Source: Acorus gramineus
Taxonomy: Eukaryota; Streptophyta; Magnoliopsida; Acorales; Acoraceae
Assembly (NCBI GenBank): GCA_030737835.1
Contig: CM060850.1
Coordinates: 30,731,716 to 30,795,715, forward strand
Direction of reading: 5' to 3'
Length of the DNA stretch: 64,000 nucleotides
The notes under the pieces were generated by a model. The model was not told where the DNA came from and searched no databases. It saw nothing but the letters and a program-made list of their open reading frames with translations. A program made the position numbers and the translations under genes. Shown one piece after another: positions 39,851 through 51,563 of the stretch (within the stretch, counting starts at the first letter, position 1; every line of letters begins with the position of its first letter).

Positions 39851-41289
39851 AAACAAAAAATGTTATGCACGCATATATGTAATAACATGGTAAGAACCTA
39901 AATTTTATGAAGGAATTATTAAAAATTTATATAGGGAATATACATTGGATCGTTGGAAGATTTTGCATATCCCTTAATTAGAGGGCAAGCTTCTATCACG
40001 AGGAATAGATTACTTTTGAAGCTGCTTCCTAATCATTTCTTAAAAATACTTGTTTATTCTTATACATAATCATCATATTTAAAATGAAGTTAAATGAAGT
40101 TTTACTTATGGCTAATTTAAAATATAATATTATTTATACATAGTCATTCATCGAATATATGAGTCCTTTAGTCAAGTATATGATTCATTGTTATATAGAG
40201 TTACGTATATATTTTCATAAGAAATTTTGAATCCACAAGACATCATTTAATCCACGAGGATAAAATTTTACAATGAAAAATAATTTTATTTAAATAAAAA
40301 ATTGCTATGTAATAACATTTTTTTATAGACCAAACTGTCAATAACTTACTCTATGTCTCTATATAACATACTTTTAGTAACATAATTATTGAAATGTATT
40401 ATATTATATTATATTATACAAAATACCAAGTTTGATAAAATTATGAAAAGTGCAATTAATTAAATTACTAAAAATAATAAAACATTTTAATGAAAATTCT
40501 AAATAAGATACTAAAAACAAAAACACTATATTCACGTTTCACTAATAAATTGTTTATTATGACCCTAAATAAAAAAAAATTGCAAAGAAAAATCAAATAT
40601 TATAATCTCAAGTTCTCATAAAAAAAACCTATATATTGAGGACAGATATGGAATCAAATATCCTCCAATAAGTTTTATTCAAGCATGTTAAACATCAGTT
40701 TCTCAAAAAATCTTAACGCACGTCATCATTTGTATGAAATTGATTTTTTTCCTTTCACATACAGTAAAAGTTATTGTTATGTGCCCAGCTACCTAACAAT
40801 TTTCCTTTCCAATAATATTTTGTTAATGTTATATTCGTTATGTTCTAATTATTTAATACTTTTTATTATATTTCCACCATAACACACAAATGTTGAGGGT
40901 GTTTTAATTTTTATTCACAATAAATAATAGGATTAATGACATATATATCTTGCAACACATGAGTTATCTCATATAAATCATTGTTAAAGTCAGTGCAGAC
41001 ATGCAAACCAAAACACTAAAAAACTAAAATATTATTCATGGATCAAATTTTCATCTAAATTGATAAAATAATTATAAGGTATTCTATCTCCATATGATTA
41101 TGTAGTTATTATAATCCCTCTAAACAGTAATAAATATATATCAGTAAATATAAAAGATCAAATTGGCCCTAAACACTCTTTTGTATATCTATGCGTTTTC
41201 TTCATTCATAAAAGATCTTTATAAAAGATCAAAGATCAAATTGCCTATGAATTGAAAAAATAATTTAGAAGTCCCACATTCTTAAACCA

Positions 41290-41890
41290 CCACTAATTGA
41301 ATTCTTTCGTGCACCATTTTAGTCATTCTCTCGAGGAACGAACCTCACATCTCTTTCACCACTTTCAATAAACAACACCCTAAAAAAAATATCACAAAAT
41401 AATTTATTTTCTTCAAACGAGACAATACAAATTTAAAATTATTACAATAAAAAAGTCACAACTTATTCCAATAAAATAATCAAATGTACATATAAAAATA
41501 AATATAAAATCTAAAAACCCTAGAGAAACCCTAAAAAAAAAATGAACAAATACAATATTTATACAAACCATATCAACATAAATTCTAGCTAGAAAAGTTT
41601 TGTACCTCATTATTTGATGAAGAAGATGCCATGCTTTATTCCTTCTCTCCCTTGTCTTCTTTTTTGGGTTTAACAAAGAATAATATTTAATTGTTTTGAG
41701 ATGAATGGACATACAAATTTATTTATAAAAAGTTTAATAAATGCTAATTCCATAAAAGGAAATAAGACATCTAAATTTGTGATGTGCAAATAAGGAAGAT
41801 TTAAATAGATCTTATATATATCACAATGCATATAAGGAAGGCGTGCACATGAATTTGGAATGCAAATAGGGACACCCCAACTATGTTTAC
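41290..41890 (-). repeat. Dispersed repeat, copy B
   Basis: Partner of copy A. On minus it has an ATG followed by GCATCTTCTTCATC and a possible donor AG/GTACAAAAC, so both copies may derive from a transcribed unit. No longer coding region was found. Confidence 0.55.
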
Positions 41891-42319
41891 ATTGCTTTAT
41901 AACTCCTCCGGATTAAATAAGATCCAATGTGTGTATTAATAAAAGCCTACGATGGAGATTTTATGGGAGCAACCGACCTCTGGTACAAACCCGTGCGTAA
42001 TGATATCTGGTACTTTGGGCTTGTTTATTTAATTATTATTATATATAATGTAAGGTCGGTAATACATTGTCAGATTGGGATGTCTTGCATCATTAAAAGT
42101 AGTTGATAATTCTGCCTGTCAAAATATGTGATCCATTCACTTATAAAATAATAATAATAATATTATTATAATAATAATAAGTGATGTAGGTTTGTTTCAA
42201 TTAACATTAATAGAGAGATATGATAAATGAGATTCATTGTTATTTTAATTAAACAAAAAAATGTGTCATGTCATCACATGTGTAATGCATTATACATATA
42301 ATGACATAACACATATATG

Positions 42320-42490
42320 TGTTAGCGTGTAAAAGGAGTTGGGGTGCATGGTTGATGCACTGGGGTTTGTGCGGAGACCATCGAGCATGTGTGGCCGCAC
42401 ATAGGCCACGGAGAGAGTAGGATTGCATGGAGGGCGTGAGAGAGCGGTCAGTGCGGCAGGGAGATGCGCAGAGGTGTCCAAGGAGGAGGT
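42320..42490. other. GC-rich island without identified gene
   Basis: A sharp rise in GC within AT-rich DNA, with GTGGCCGCAC and GTGCGGCAGG segments. Neither strand gives a recognisable product. Confidence 0.3.
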
Positions 42491-42990
42491 GGGCGTAGAT
42501 GGTTTAAAACTCTATAATTCTAAATTAATTATTTAAAAAAATAATAAAAACAATCAAAAGAACCCTTTTTAATTTCCATCACCGTTACAATGGGTTTGCG
42601 TTTCAAAATAATCCATAATTCATAAGATTATTTTGTGGTTACTTGAGCCTTCAATTTATGTGGAAAGGAATGCATCCTTGAATAAGACCAAATCAACTAT
42701 CATTGAGGATTACTGTGACGTAAAAGTCTTTTAAGAAAATTGTTAGGCTCAGTATTTTTCTCAAGCTCATGTGCAATCCACATATATTTTGTTTTTTAAT
42801 TATACACTTAACTAATAAAATACATTCTTTTATAATAAAATGAATGACATATTCGTATGAATTGAATACTATGATATTTAATTTGTAATAGAATATATAC
42901 GGACATAGTGACTATATATTCTATGTCATGTGATTTCTCTATGACAACATTGACAATTTGAAAAAACAGTGTGTCAATGCCCAAGTCTAA

Positions 42991-43725
42991 GGCGGTGTTT
43001 GGCTAAACAAGTTTTCAGCACTTATTATGCTAAATCTGGAAAATCAGAGCTTTTTTTGTTAAACCATTGTTTGGTTGAGACCTACGATCAGCACTTATAA
43101 AAACCGTGTTCAGCAAAAAACTCAACAAATGTTTAGCACCGATGACCTCGCTTATATTTAAGTACCCGCTTTACGCTATTTGATGACCCCAGCAAAAAGT
43201 CCATATTGCCCATGCCTTATGTTCATTTTTACCATTGTATTAATCACAAACCGAGGTGCCCTTCTCTCTCCTCACCATCGAAATGAATCATGTTCAAATT
43301 GTTGTTCTGATGTTTCTTTCCTGTAGATTGCACATTTACAACTGCATAAATAGACATATGTCCCCTACATTTTTTTTAAATCTGTATAGGCTTGTTATTC
43401 GAACTAATCAAATTGCAGTGGTGTAATACATGTATTTTAATCACTATACCAAATATTTTTTTTATAAATAGAAAAAATAAGTAAATCTTCAAGTTTTTAA
43501 TCAAACATCAAATAACATTCAACACTTATTAAATGGACCAAAATATCATTCTAATAAGCTCTATTATTCAATGGTGAACCAAACACACTTATCTTCATAA
43601 GTGCTTATAATTTCTGCTGAACCAAACAGTTTTTTTCTGAACTAATTAAAATTTATCAGAACTTATATAATCTGCACTTATGAATCAGTACTTAAAATTA
43701 GCATTCCGCTGAACCAAACGGCGCC
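42991..43725 (+). mobile_element. PIF/Harbinger-like non-autonomous element
   Basis: Terminal inverted repeats GGCGGTGTTTGGC at the 5' end and AACCAAACGGCGCC at the 3' end. It is flanked by the 3-bp duplication TAA (42988-42990 and 43726-43728), the expected TWA target of this superfamily. Subterminal repeats resembling AGCACTTAT recur. There is no transposase ORF in the 735 bp. Confidence 0.75.
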
Positions 43726-43728
43726 TAA

Positions 43729-44045
43729 ATCTTTTTTTTTTGAGCAAATGACGGACAAACATCTTATACTAATAAAGAAAGGAACTACCCAAAACATACA
43801 AAAGAAAAAAAAGCAAAAAAGTTACACAAGATTTAGGGAGTAGTATAAGAGAGATACACAAAAGATCCTGAATCCTAATCCCAAAGCCACTCGTTTTCAA
43901 TCAATTAATAAGCGACCACTGGTAAAGCCCTGAGATGCTCCCACACAACGCACTCCCCAAGATTTAATGAGGGTCATAACCATCTCCCATGCATTTTCAA
44001 AATACATTACAAGGCAAGATGCAGTATCACATTTAAAACTGTCAT
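43729..44045 (-). mobile_element. LINE 3' end, truncated
   Basis: On minus it runs to a tail with TTTTGGGTAGTTCC, TTTCTTTATTAGTATAAGATG and a terminal A-run (T-run on plus at 43732-43740), typical of plant LINE 3' UTRs. The short upstream frame is broken by stops. It abuts the Harbinger-like element. Confidence 0.6.
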
Positions 44046-44264
44046 CTCAAAAATATGAAACCAGGGCACCTTTTTCTCATACACTGCATAATACTCATTC
44101 AGAATGGCTATCAAAACTCCGTTTCAAAATTTATATCTGATAAGCATACATACATGGATTATTATCCCCCCAAAATATACCCAGAAAGAGCATTATATTT
44201 CATAAATAGTCATGTGAATCTCTTACAGCAAACCTCATTGAGTGAACTCATTAGTGAAGTTTGT
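44046..44264 (-). other. RopGEF14 3' UTR
   Basis: Sequence just past the RopGEF stop. No other feature was seen. Confidence 0.4.
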
Positions 44265-47200
44265 CTACACCTGCGTGCTTATGGTAATAGTTCCATTATC
44301 AACGAAGCTCTCCTCGAGAGCCTTAGCCTTATCAGGCTTAGAGCGTCCGTCAACCATGTCCATCTGATTTATAAGTGAGCGCCTTATGTGACCAGGAGGA
44401 GTTTCAGATATTCCGGCAAGATACACATCGGAGGATATGTCAAACTTGAGAGTGGCCACTGGGGTGCTGGGCTTGTTCAAGTCATCCTCTTGTAGAATCT
44501 CACCTATCCTAGATAGAATGCTAAATGCCAAGTTTCCTATGACTCTTGAGTAGGCTTCAATGATTGAATGCCCAATGTCCTGAACAGAAAATATGACATA
44601 AGATGTGAATTGCACAATGATGAACATATAACAGCCACTAAATACAAAAGGTGGTTTACCTTATTGGACTTTACTCTAGTAACATCAAGGAAAGTTGGTG
44701 GAATGTTGGGGAATCTGTTTTTCAGCAGCCACAGAAGCACTTCTGCTCGATCCAACAGCTTTCCCATCCTGTCATGCTCTGATCCAACATCCTTTACATA
44801 AGACCATGGGTTACGCAGTGGTGATCTTGCGTTAGCACCATCAGATATCCTCTGTTTCCATGCAAACACAGCGGTCTCCAACCTATTGACAGTTACAAGG
44901 ACAGCGTGTTCACTCTTTAAAGAAAGCAAACCCAGGATCTCCTCCAAGGAGCTCCAACTCGATGTTAAGACCTTGTATATATCTTCACCCAAGCTGGCCT
45001 TGCCTGACTGCAACACTCGTATAATTGCATAGAAAGTCATATAATTGACTGGTGATGAATGAATGACAAATGTGTTTTGAAGTTGATCACTTGCCTTTGG
45101 AAGGGCGTTCCGTATGGCAACTGGGACAGGCATTTGGAGGATGACGTTCTCGTTGATGGATTTGGTGGCCTTAAGGACTTGGTGAACGAATTTGCCCTGG
45201 AAGCCCAACCTCTTCCTTTGGGAGGCTGAGAGGCCTGATGAAGGCACCCTGGGAGATGGAAACCACCATTTCTTTTTTGGCTGAGGCCGTCCTTCGGCCC
45301 TGCTCCCACTCTCTTCATACCAGAACTCAGTATCAACCATTGAGTCAAGCACTTCCTGCAATCAAGACCATCAGTCATCATGAACAATATCCAGACAATG
45401 AGACAATGAGTAATGAAAGATGAATCACATACTATGAGCATTGAGTCTAGCTTCTGGAGAGCGGGGAGATTCATATGGATGTCGGATCGGGCTTTGGGAG
45501 TCATTATCTGCACAGACGAATCAGAATCTCACAAATTGGTCTAGGGAAATATTAATTTTATAAAAAGCTTATATGTACCTCCAGCGTCCTGCCATTGGCA
45601 CCATTTTGCTTGGCGGGGACCAACTCAACCATGTAATTAGTTGGGGAGAGAAGCCAATCCATTTCTCTTCTCCATCTACTCTTCCTATCCTCTGACAATG
45701 GCTCCAACTTCCACAATTCCCCGAAAACGGTTGCTATCAGTGAGCAGCCACATACAATTAACAACTTTAGATTCATAAACATCATATATTTCATGATTGC
45801 GCCCTACTTGATCAGTTATGAAAGCATGTTTTCGGTACCTGAGAGGTTTGTTATTGCATTTGACAAAGTCAATGCTGTGCTGATTCCCTTGCATCCTCCG
45901 GAAATATCATCACCCAACAAAAGCTTTGAAAACTTTTCCTTCATGGCATCAACGTCTGAGACTTGCATGGTGTAAATTGGCCTACTCCTACAAGACGAGA
46001 AACTCTGTCGAGGGCTATAGAAAGTGCTTCCTCCCTCCTCCCAATCGTCCGAGCCCTGATCATCCTGTTTGTTCACCAGCCATTGCGAGGAAAACGAGCC
46101 AAATGCGTCCTTGCTCGAAGAGCAACTCATGCTGTCTTCTTCATCCAATGAATCAGCGGCTTCTCTGCTTGGCCCACTCTCATTCTCGTAAGAGTAGCTG
46201 TTGCGGATGCAGCTCTCAAGGCCACTGTATGTCATCAACTCTGCAAAAAAAAAAAAAGGAGTTTTCATGGCACTCCAGCTGAAAAGCAGAGGAAAGACAG
46301 CCCGTGTTTGCCCGGCCTCACCAGGTGCATGTTCAAGATACCTGAGCCTCTTGCTTTACACATTCATCAAAAAAAAAAAAGTGGACCATCTGTTTTAGTG
46401 GAAATGAAAAACATGCCAGACTTGCTAGTAATCATTAAAGAGCTGACTGAAATTGCCTAGTCTTGTGTATAAACATCAAATGTAAAACCATCAATACCAT
46501 TATTGAATTTCTTTAGACATTACAGTGCAAATGATTTTTTGGCCTTTTTAAAAAACTTTCACTCGTATTAGAAGTCGTCACTGATAAATAGAAACACAAT
46601 TAAGGTTTGTGGAGTGCATCTAAACTTATGCCCATCAAACTAGAACTAGCGTGAAACAAAATGCTATTCCTTCACTTTCTAGGTTGATGAAGGCGTTGTT
46701 CCAACCAATCTTATTTTTAGTATCATTTCTTGTCACAAGAGACATGATATACCTTATACATAAAGTAATATAACAAGAGATAATATTAAAGTAGGATGGG
46801 GTAGAAGATTATCACAAAAGTTCAGCAGGGATTAGTACACAAGCCTGTTTTATGACAGCCATTTATGCTATCAGATTTGACGAAATGCCTATCCTAATAC
46901 AATAACAGTTGGTAGGAAAGTGTTGCTAGTACCAGGTGCATTCAACCAAAAGAAACTGCTATTTGATCTAACAAAGTTGGCTTTATGTGAAAACATCCTC
47001 CTGCAGTAAATAAAGGTGGCCTTGAACTGTTTCAGCTGTCAAAAGCAACATAAAAGCCTCACAAAAAGTGCTCTTTTCCTTTCACTGTGTTCCTTGGTGA
47101 TACAGTGTGGAATAAGTGGGGATAGATTAGTCTCAAATGCGGGTGGGATGAGTGAGCTGTGAGTCACCTCTGAACCCATTCAAGTTCTTGTTTTGGATCT

Positions 47201-48225
47201 AAGTTTCGGCAGATTTCGTATTTAAAATACAGAAAATTCTCAAACGCGGATCTAAACACATTTTCAATGTTTAGTTTTTCAACTCCCCTCGTGATTGAAA
47301 AACTAACAAAAACAACTTTTTTCAAAAGCTGATTTTAAAAACGTGGGATTTTAAGAATCCCAGCGTTTCAACTGCAAATCCAACAGCAACGTAGTTAAGT
47401 TGAAAAATCCATGGAAAACCTCAGTGACCCAGTTCACAAAAAACAAAAAAAGGCATGAAAAACTCATGAGGCAATAAATAAATCACCAGGCACCAAACCT
47501 GCACATGCCCTTGCCGTGAAACAGAACAAACCCACCCTTCCACGTGAAACCATTAACCACCCAGGATAAAACATTTATAATATAACAACACATGAAGCAT
47601 TGTTATCAATTTTTTTCCACCCCACCCATACATCTTAACATTTTATATACACACACAGACTCATCTAATGCCAACCAAATATGATTAATAATTAAGCAAT
47701 ATTAGAGCAACTCAAACTGTAAAGTTATCCAAACGCGAACAATAAAATGGTGGACCTCAACAGGACGGCAGGGTTTTAACCACATAAAAGAAAAAAGAAA
47801 AAAGGATGGCAATGTTGACATGTCCTTCAAAAAATTAGGCAAGTGAAGACTTTTGTCACTTGACAGAGACAAAATGGTGGACCCATCCCTTCTATTTCTT
47901 TAATTTACAAAAAAAAATTTTTTTTTTGAGCTCGCACATTCAAAAAGGTCAATGGGAACAATTTTTTTTTTTTTTTCGGAAATATGATAAACTAAACTGT
48001 GCCGAGGCCAATAAATATTTTTATTTTTCAAGTCACACTCCTTTATTTCGGATGATCTGATCTTCCGAAATTAATAGCTGAGATTTTTTTAGAATAACTT
48101 TCCAAGGATAACGATAGAGAGGTTTGGATATAGTGGTAATGGACGGTTGAGATTGACTTACCATCACTGTTGTCGAAGTCGAGACTGATCTCCTTGTTTC
48201 GGCGACAGCAGATCGGCGTCCGCAT
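44265..48225 (-). CDS. ROPGEF14: RopGEF (PRONE) Rho-of-plants exchange factor, RopGEF14-like
   Basis: Guanine nucleotide exchange factor for ROP GTPases, acting at the plasma membrane in polarity and receptor-kinase signalling. Exons: 48225-48162, 46240-45839, 45733-45579, 45507-45433, 45355-44660, 44579-44265; 568 residues. The PRONE domain covers about residues 108-475: [78 protein letters not shown] and [20 protein letters not shown] are all diagnostic. The N-terminus ([13 protein letters not shown], then [11 protein letters not shown] and a Ser/Asp-rich stretch) matches my memory of Arabidopsis RopGEF14 rather than other members. The C-terminal tail after PRONE is short. The 1.9-kb first intron separates a 21-residue first exon. 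Confidence 0.94.
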
Positions 48226-49260
48226 GATTGGTAAGCCTTCACCTCCTATTCCAATCCTATCGTTCTATTGCTGTTTGGATTACGTTTATGCAGATACATT
48301 GAGAGAGAGAGAGAGAGAGAGAGCACTTGTTAGCGCAATAAAATAAGACAAACAAAAGCTAGCAATGTGAAACGCGTGTTCGCCATTTTGAAAAAACACC
48401 TCTTTTTCATACTGAACGACGTATGATGAATTAATTATTAAGGGGCGGACCTTGGATTCTCAATTATTATTTTTTCAATATCCAATGACTATAACGAGTG
48501 GATATTTATGTAAATAAAAATTATTAAAATTGTAGTCCAAATTTGATTTACAAGGATAACCAGAAGAGAAAAAAAAATGGTGGGGAGGATTCATAGATAA
48601 TACCTCAAAACCCCCCATATAAAATCCAAATTCGTCGCATGAGATAGTTTTGAGAGCAACTTCAGAATGTGTCGAGAGTTGAAAACGAAACGAAAAAATA
48701 AAAAGTCCGACTTTGCTTAAGAAATGATAACGAAGCCCTTACTCGAAATGCAACAAAATCTGGAGGATTAAAGAGTGAAAAAAAAGTAGGAAAAGAGTTT
48801 TTTTTTTTTATTTTTATTTTTTTAAGGAGAAAGGCAGCAGATCCGGCATTGTAAATAAAGGGAAACAAAAAAAGTTAAATCTTTTCAGATTCTGAAATCA
48901 CAACTATCTCATGAGAAAAAAATGGAAGAAGAAGAAGAAATAGAGTATGTGTGTACCTTCAGGTGAAGCTTAGACGTCTAAAGCAACAAAAAAAAAAAAA
49001 AAGTGATTTTTTTTAAAAGTGCTATCTCTCTCTAACGTCGGATGTCCGTCTTTTATCTGTCTGAACCGAGATTTGAAAAAGGGAATGTGAAAACACAGCG
49101 AAAACCATAAATTACTGGAAAAAGAATGGAAGAAAAAAAAAAGGGGGTGTTTGGAGCGTACACGACGGGGGTTGGAAGCGGTGAAATTGGGTCGGGTCAG
49201 ATCAGCAGCCGCAGAGCATATAGAATAGTGAATTGTCTGTTCTGAACGAGATCAGACGGT
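48226..49260 (-). promoter_or_regulatory. RopGEF14 5' UTR and promoter, possible leader intron
   Basis: A (GA)n tract lies at about 48300-48323. A candidate 5' splice donor, AAG/GTACAC, is at 48957/48956 on minus. No strong matching acceptor was found near 48,240, so the leader intron is tentative. Confidence 0.35.
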
Positions 49261-50019
49261 CGACGTTGACGGAGCGTCTCTCTCGGCATCCGCGCCTCTC
49301 ATTTATTTTATTTTTATCTTTATTTTGTTGATGTCAGGTTTTGTTTTCAATTTCAAAATTCTATTTTATTCTCTCTCGAAAGGGTACGGCGACAGTGAAG
49401 TATCCGAGGTGAAATGATCTATTTATTTTGTTTTTGGTTTGCTGAAAATATTTGATTTTTTGAGGTGCGTGTAAATACTGATTTGAAGGCGTTTTGCAAT
49501 GAAAACGGTGCTAATTCTAGATCCAAAAAAATAAGATATAATTAAAAAAGTGATTGAAAAGGAGGAGATGCCTTTCAAAATAGGTTTGGACAAATTTTAA
49601 ATATCTTATCCAAATTTATATCTACAGTTTTTTTTCTTTTTTGTGAAAAAAAAAAACTTGACCCAAATATAACACCCCTACCGTTTACTTCATCAAATTA
49701 GTTAATTCTTTTTAAAATGGATCGAACTCACAATAAAATCTCTACCAAAGAAGCAATTCAAAATTTGTTGTCCATCCTTCCCTCAAAACAGTGTTCAACA
49801 CGTGGTGTGCTCCCTGACTTTCCCGAAATTTGATCTAAATGAGCTTAATATATTACTTAAAAGTTATAACATCAGCTTAGCTGTGTTAAAAAAAAAAAAA
49901 AAAGAGGATCTGAACTCTTTCTTCATAAAGCAATTCAAACAAATCCAACAGAATAATATCTCCTAGAACTTTACATTAAGAAAAACAAATCAAAATAAAA
50001 TGGAAAATGTCTATGCGCA
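49261..50019. other. AT-rich spacer with a direct repeat
   Basis: No gene. The segment at about 49752-49845 (AAGCAATTCAAAATTTG, then CCGAAATTTGATCTAAAT) recurs as a diverged copy at 50528-50607. Confidence 0.5.
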
Positions 50020-50401
50020 CCAACTCTCACATCCTCACTAACCAAATTTTTTTTTGTTGGTGGAGATGGGAAGAAGGAGGGAAGAGAGAGAGAGGCAAAC
50101 GGACGAAAGGGGTTGGTGGTGAGATGACGCCAAAGAGGGGACGGGGGAGAGCAAGAAAAAGAATTCAGGCGGGGGAGAGGGAGATATAGAGGGAGAAAGA
50201 GAGGCCGGGGGGAGGACCGGTCTCCTCCGCCCGCGATCCACATCCACCCCCCTCCTCGGCATCCTTTATCTGCCGCTTCTTCTCCTCCGCCTCCAACTGC
50301 CCTCCCCCACCCTCTCCTCTCTCTCTCTCTTCCCCCTCCCCTCTCCCATCCCTACCAACCAAAATAAAAAAAAATTGATTAGTGGGGATGAAAGAGTTGG
50401 G
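50020..50401. repeat. Large foldback with purine and pyrimidine arms
   Basis: Arms at about 50020-50095 and 50320-50401 are imperfect inverted repeats (CATCCTCACTAACCAA against GATTAGTGGGGATG, then GGAGATGGGAAG against CTCCCATCCC). The left half is polypurine-rich and the right half polypyrimidine-rich. ORFs here are low-complexity artefacts. Confidence 0.7.
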
Positions 50402-50437
50402 TCCAATAAAATATAGTAACACCGGAAGCAATTCAAA

Positions 50438-50529
50438 TTTTTTTTGGTGGGTAAAATCGGGTTCGAACCAGTGACCTTCCCTTTGGGGAGGGTGCATCTT
50501 GACCACCCCGCCAAAGGGGTCTGCTGCAC
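50438..50529 (-). mobile_element. Short tRNA-like SINE fragment
   Basis: On minus: TTTGGCGGGGTGGTCAAG (A box region) and CACTGGTTCGAACCCG (B box), followed by an A-run. It is flanked by CAATTCAAA at 50429-50437 and 50530-50538. It has no full tRNA anticodon arm, so it is a SINE head rather than a tRNA gene. Confidence 0.65.
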
Positions 50530-50606
50530 CAATTCAAAATTTGGTTAGACAGTCCTTCCTTCAAAAGAGCTATACCGAAATTTGATCTAAATTAGTTTAC
50601 CATTAC

Positions 50607-51563
50607 TCGAATAAAAATCAATCACCCATTCCTGAAGAAAGTTAAGCATGGGTTGAGGTTGTACGTAAGTTTTTCTAGTTCTCTGTAGTTTTTCAAGCAT
50701 GGCTCCATCAATGCTGATGCTGATGGGGGTGAGAAAGGGGAGCTTTTCACCATGACTTGCTTCTAACCACGGCAATGGAGCCTGCCCTGCGTCATCAAAT
50801 TACCTCAACCACACGAAAAATTGGAGGACATGAATAAAAGAAAATAAAATTTGCTTAAAATGAGATTGAGATGAATTTGAAAGCATCTACCGACCTACCC
50901 ATTCATGTTTGGCATTCTGGGTGCAACAACAGAGATCATGCTGATGATGCACCATACACTGCAGCAATTAATTTTTGGATGAACCACCTGTATAAACCTG
51001 ATTACTTATGTGGTTATGGGAGACAATGTTGATCGAATTGTGTTGATAACCATATTATGCACCCCTGCAAATAAAGAAATGATATCATATTGTATCATGT
51101 GCGATCCAAAAAACCATCGCAGGTAGCAAGAAAAACTCTGGTTTAATGATAGAATATATAGGCCAGTAACCTTGTGTCATGTTACATAAATATACAATGA
51201 AGGATAGCTACATGGTTTGGATTCCTGAGGCAAATTCCAACCCGGCCCCCCCCCGAAAACACCTCAATAAAGATGGATACCTCTACCAACGTGCCAAGAG
51301 ATGGTTCAGTAAGTAGAACATAATTTTGCATTTTTTTTTCTTATTTAGTTCCTCTTTCTAAGCATGAATAAACATCTAAAAGCAGCATAGTTCGTCAAAG
51401 ATGACCAAGTGATTCCAACCCAATAAATGGCTGAAGCGTGGGGATCTGAGAGGCCCAGAGAATGATCAGGAACAGCTGACTAAACTTCATCACTCCTACA
51501 AATACACCACGAGGACCACGCCCTTTCAAAATTCAGTAATCTATCATCATCATAGCTAGAGCT
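50607..51563. other. PPR gene downstream region
   Basis: No gene was recognised. The part next to 51564 is presumably 3' UTR of the PPR gene. Confidence 0.4.

Larger units (their letters stand above)
38161..42990. other. Gene-free AT-rich region
   Basis: No gene was recognised. It holds a truncated SINE at 39.77 kb, a repeated segment at about 38.8-39.3 and 41.3-41.9 kb, and a GC-rich island at 42.32-42.49 kb. ORFs are short and lack similarity. Confidence 0.5.

Noticed and set aside
44568-46398. Several plus-strand ORFs of 60-118 residues
   Set aside because: Antisense to the RopGEF14 exons; the opposite strand has a complete PRONE protein.
49971-50532. Overlapping Ser/Pro- and Arg/Glu-rich ORFs on both strands
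   Set aside because: Low-complexity translations of the purine/pyrimidine foldback.
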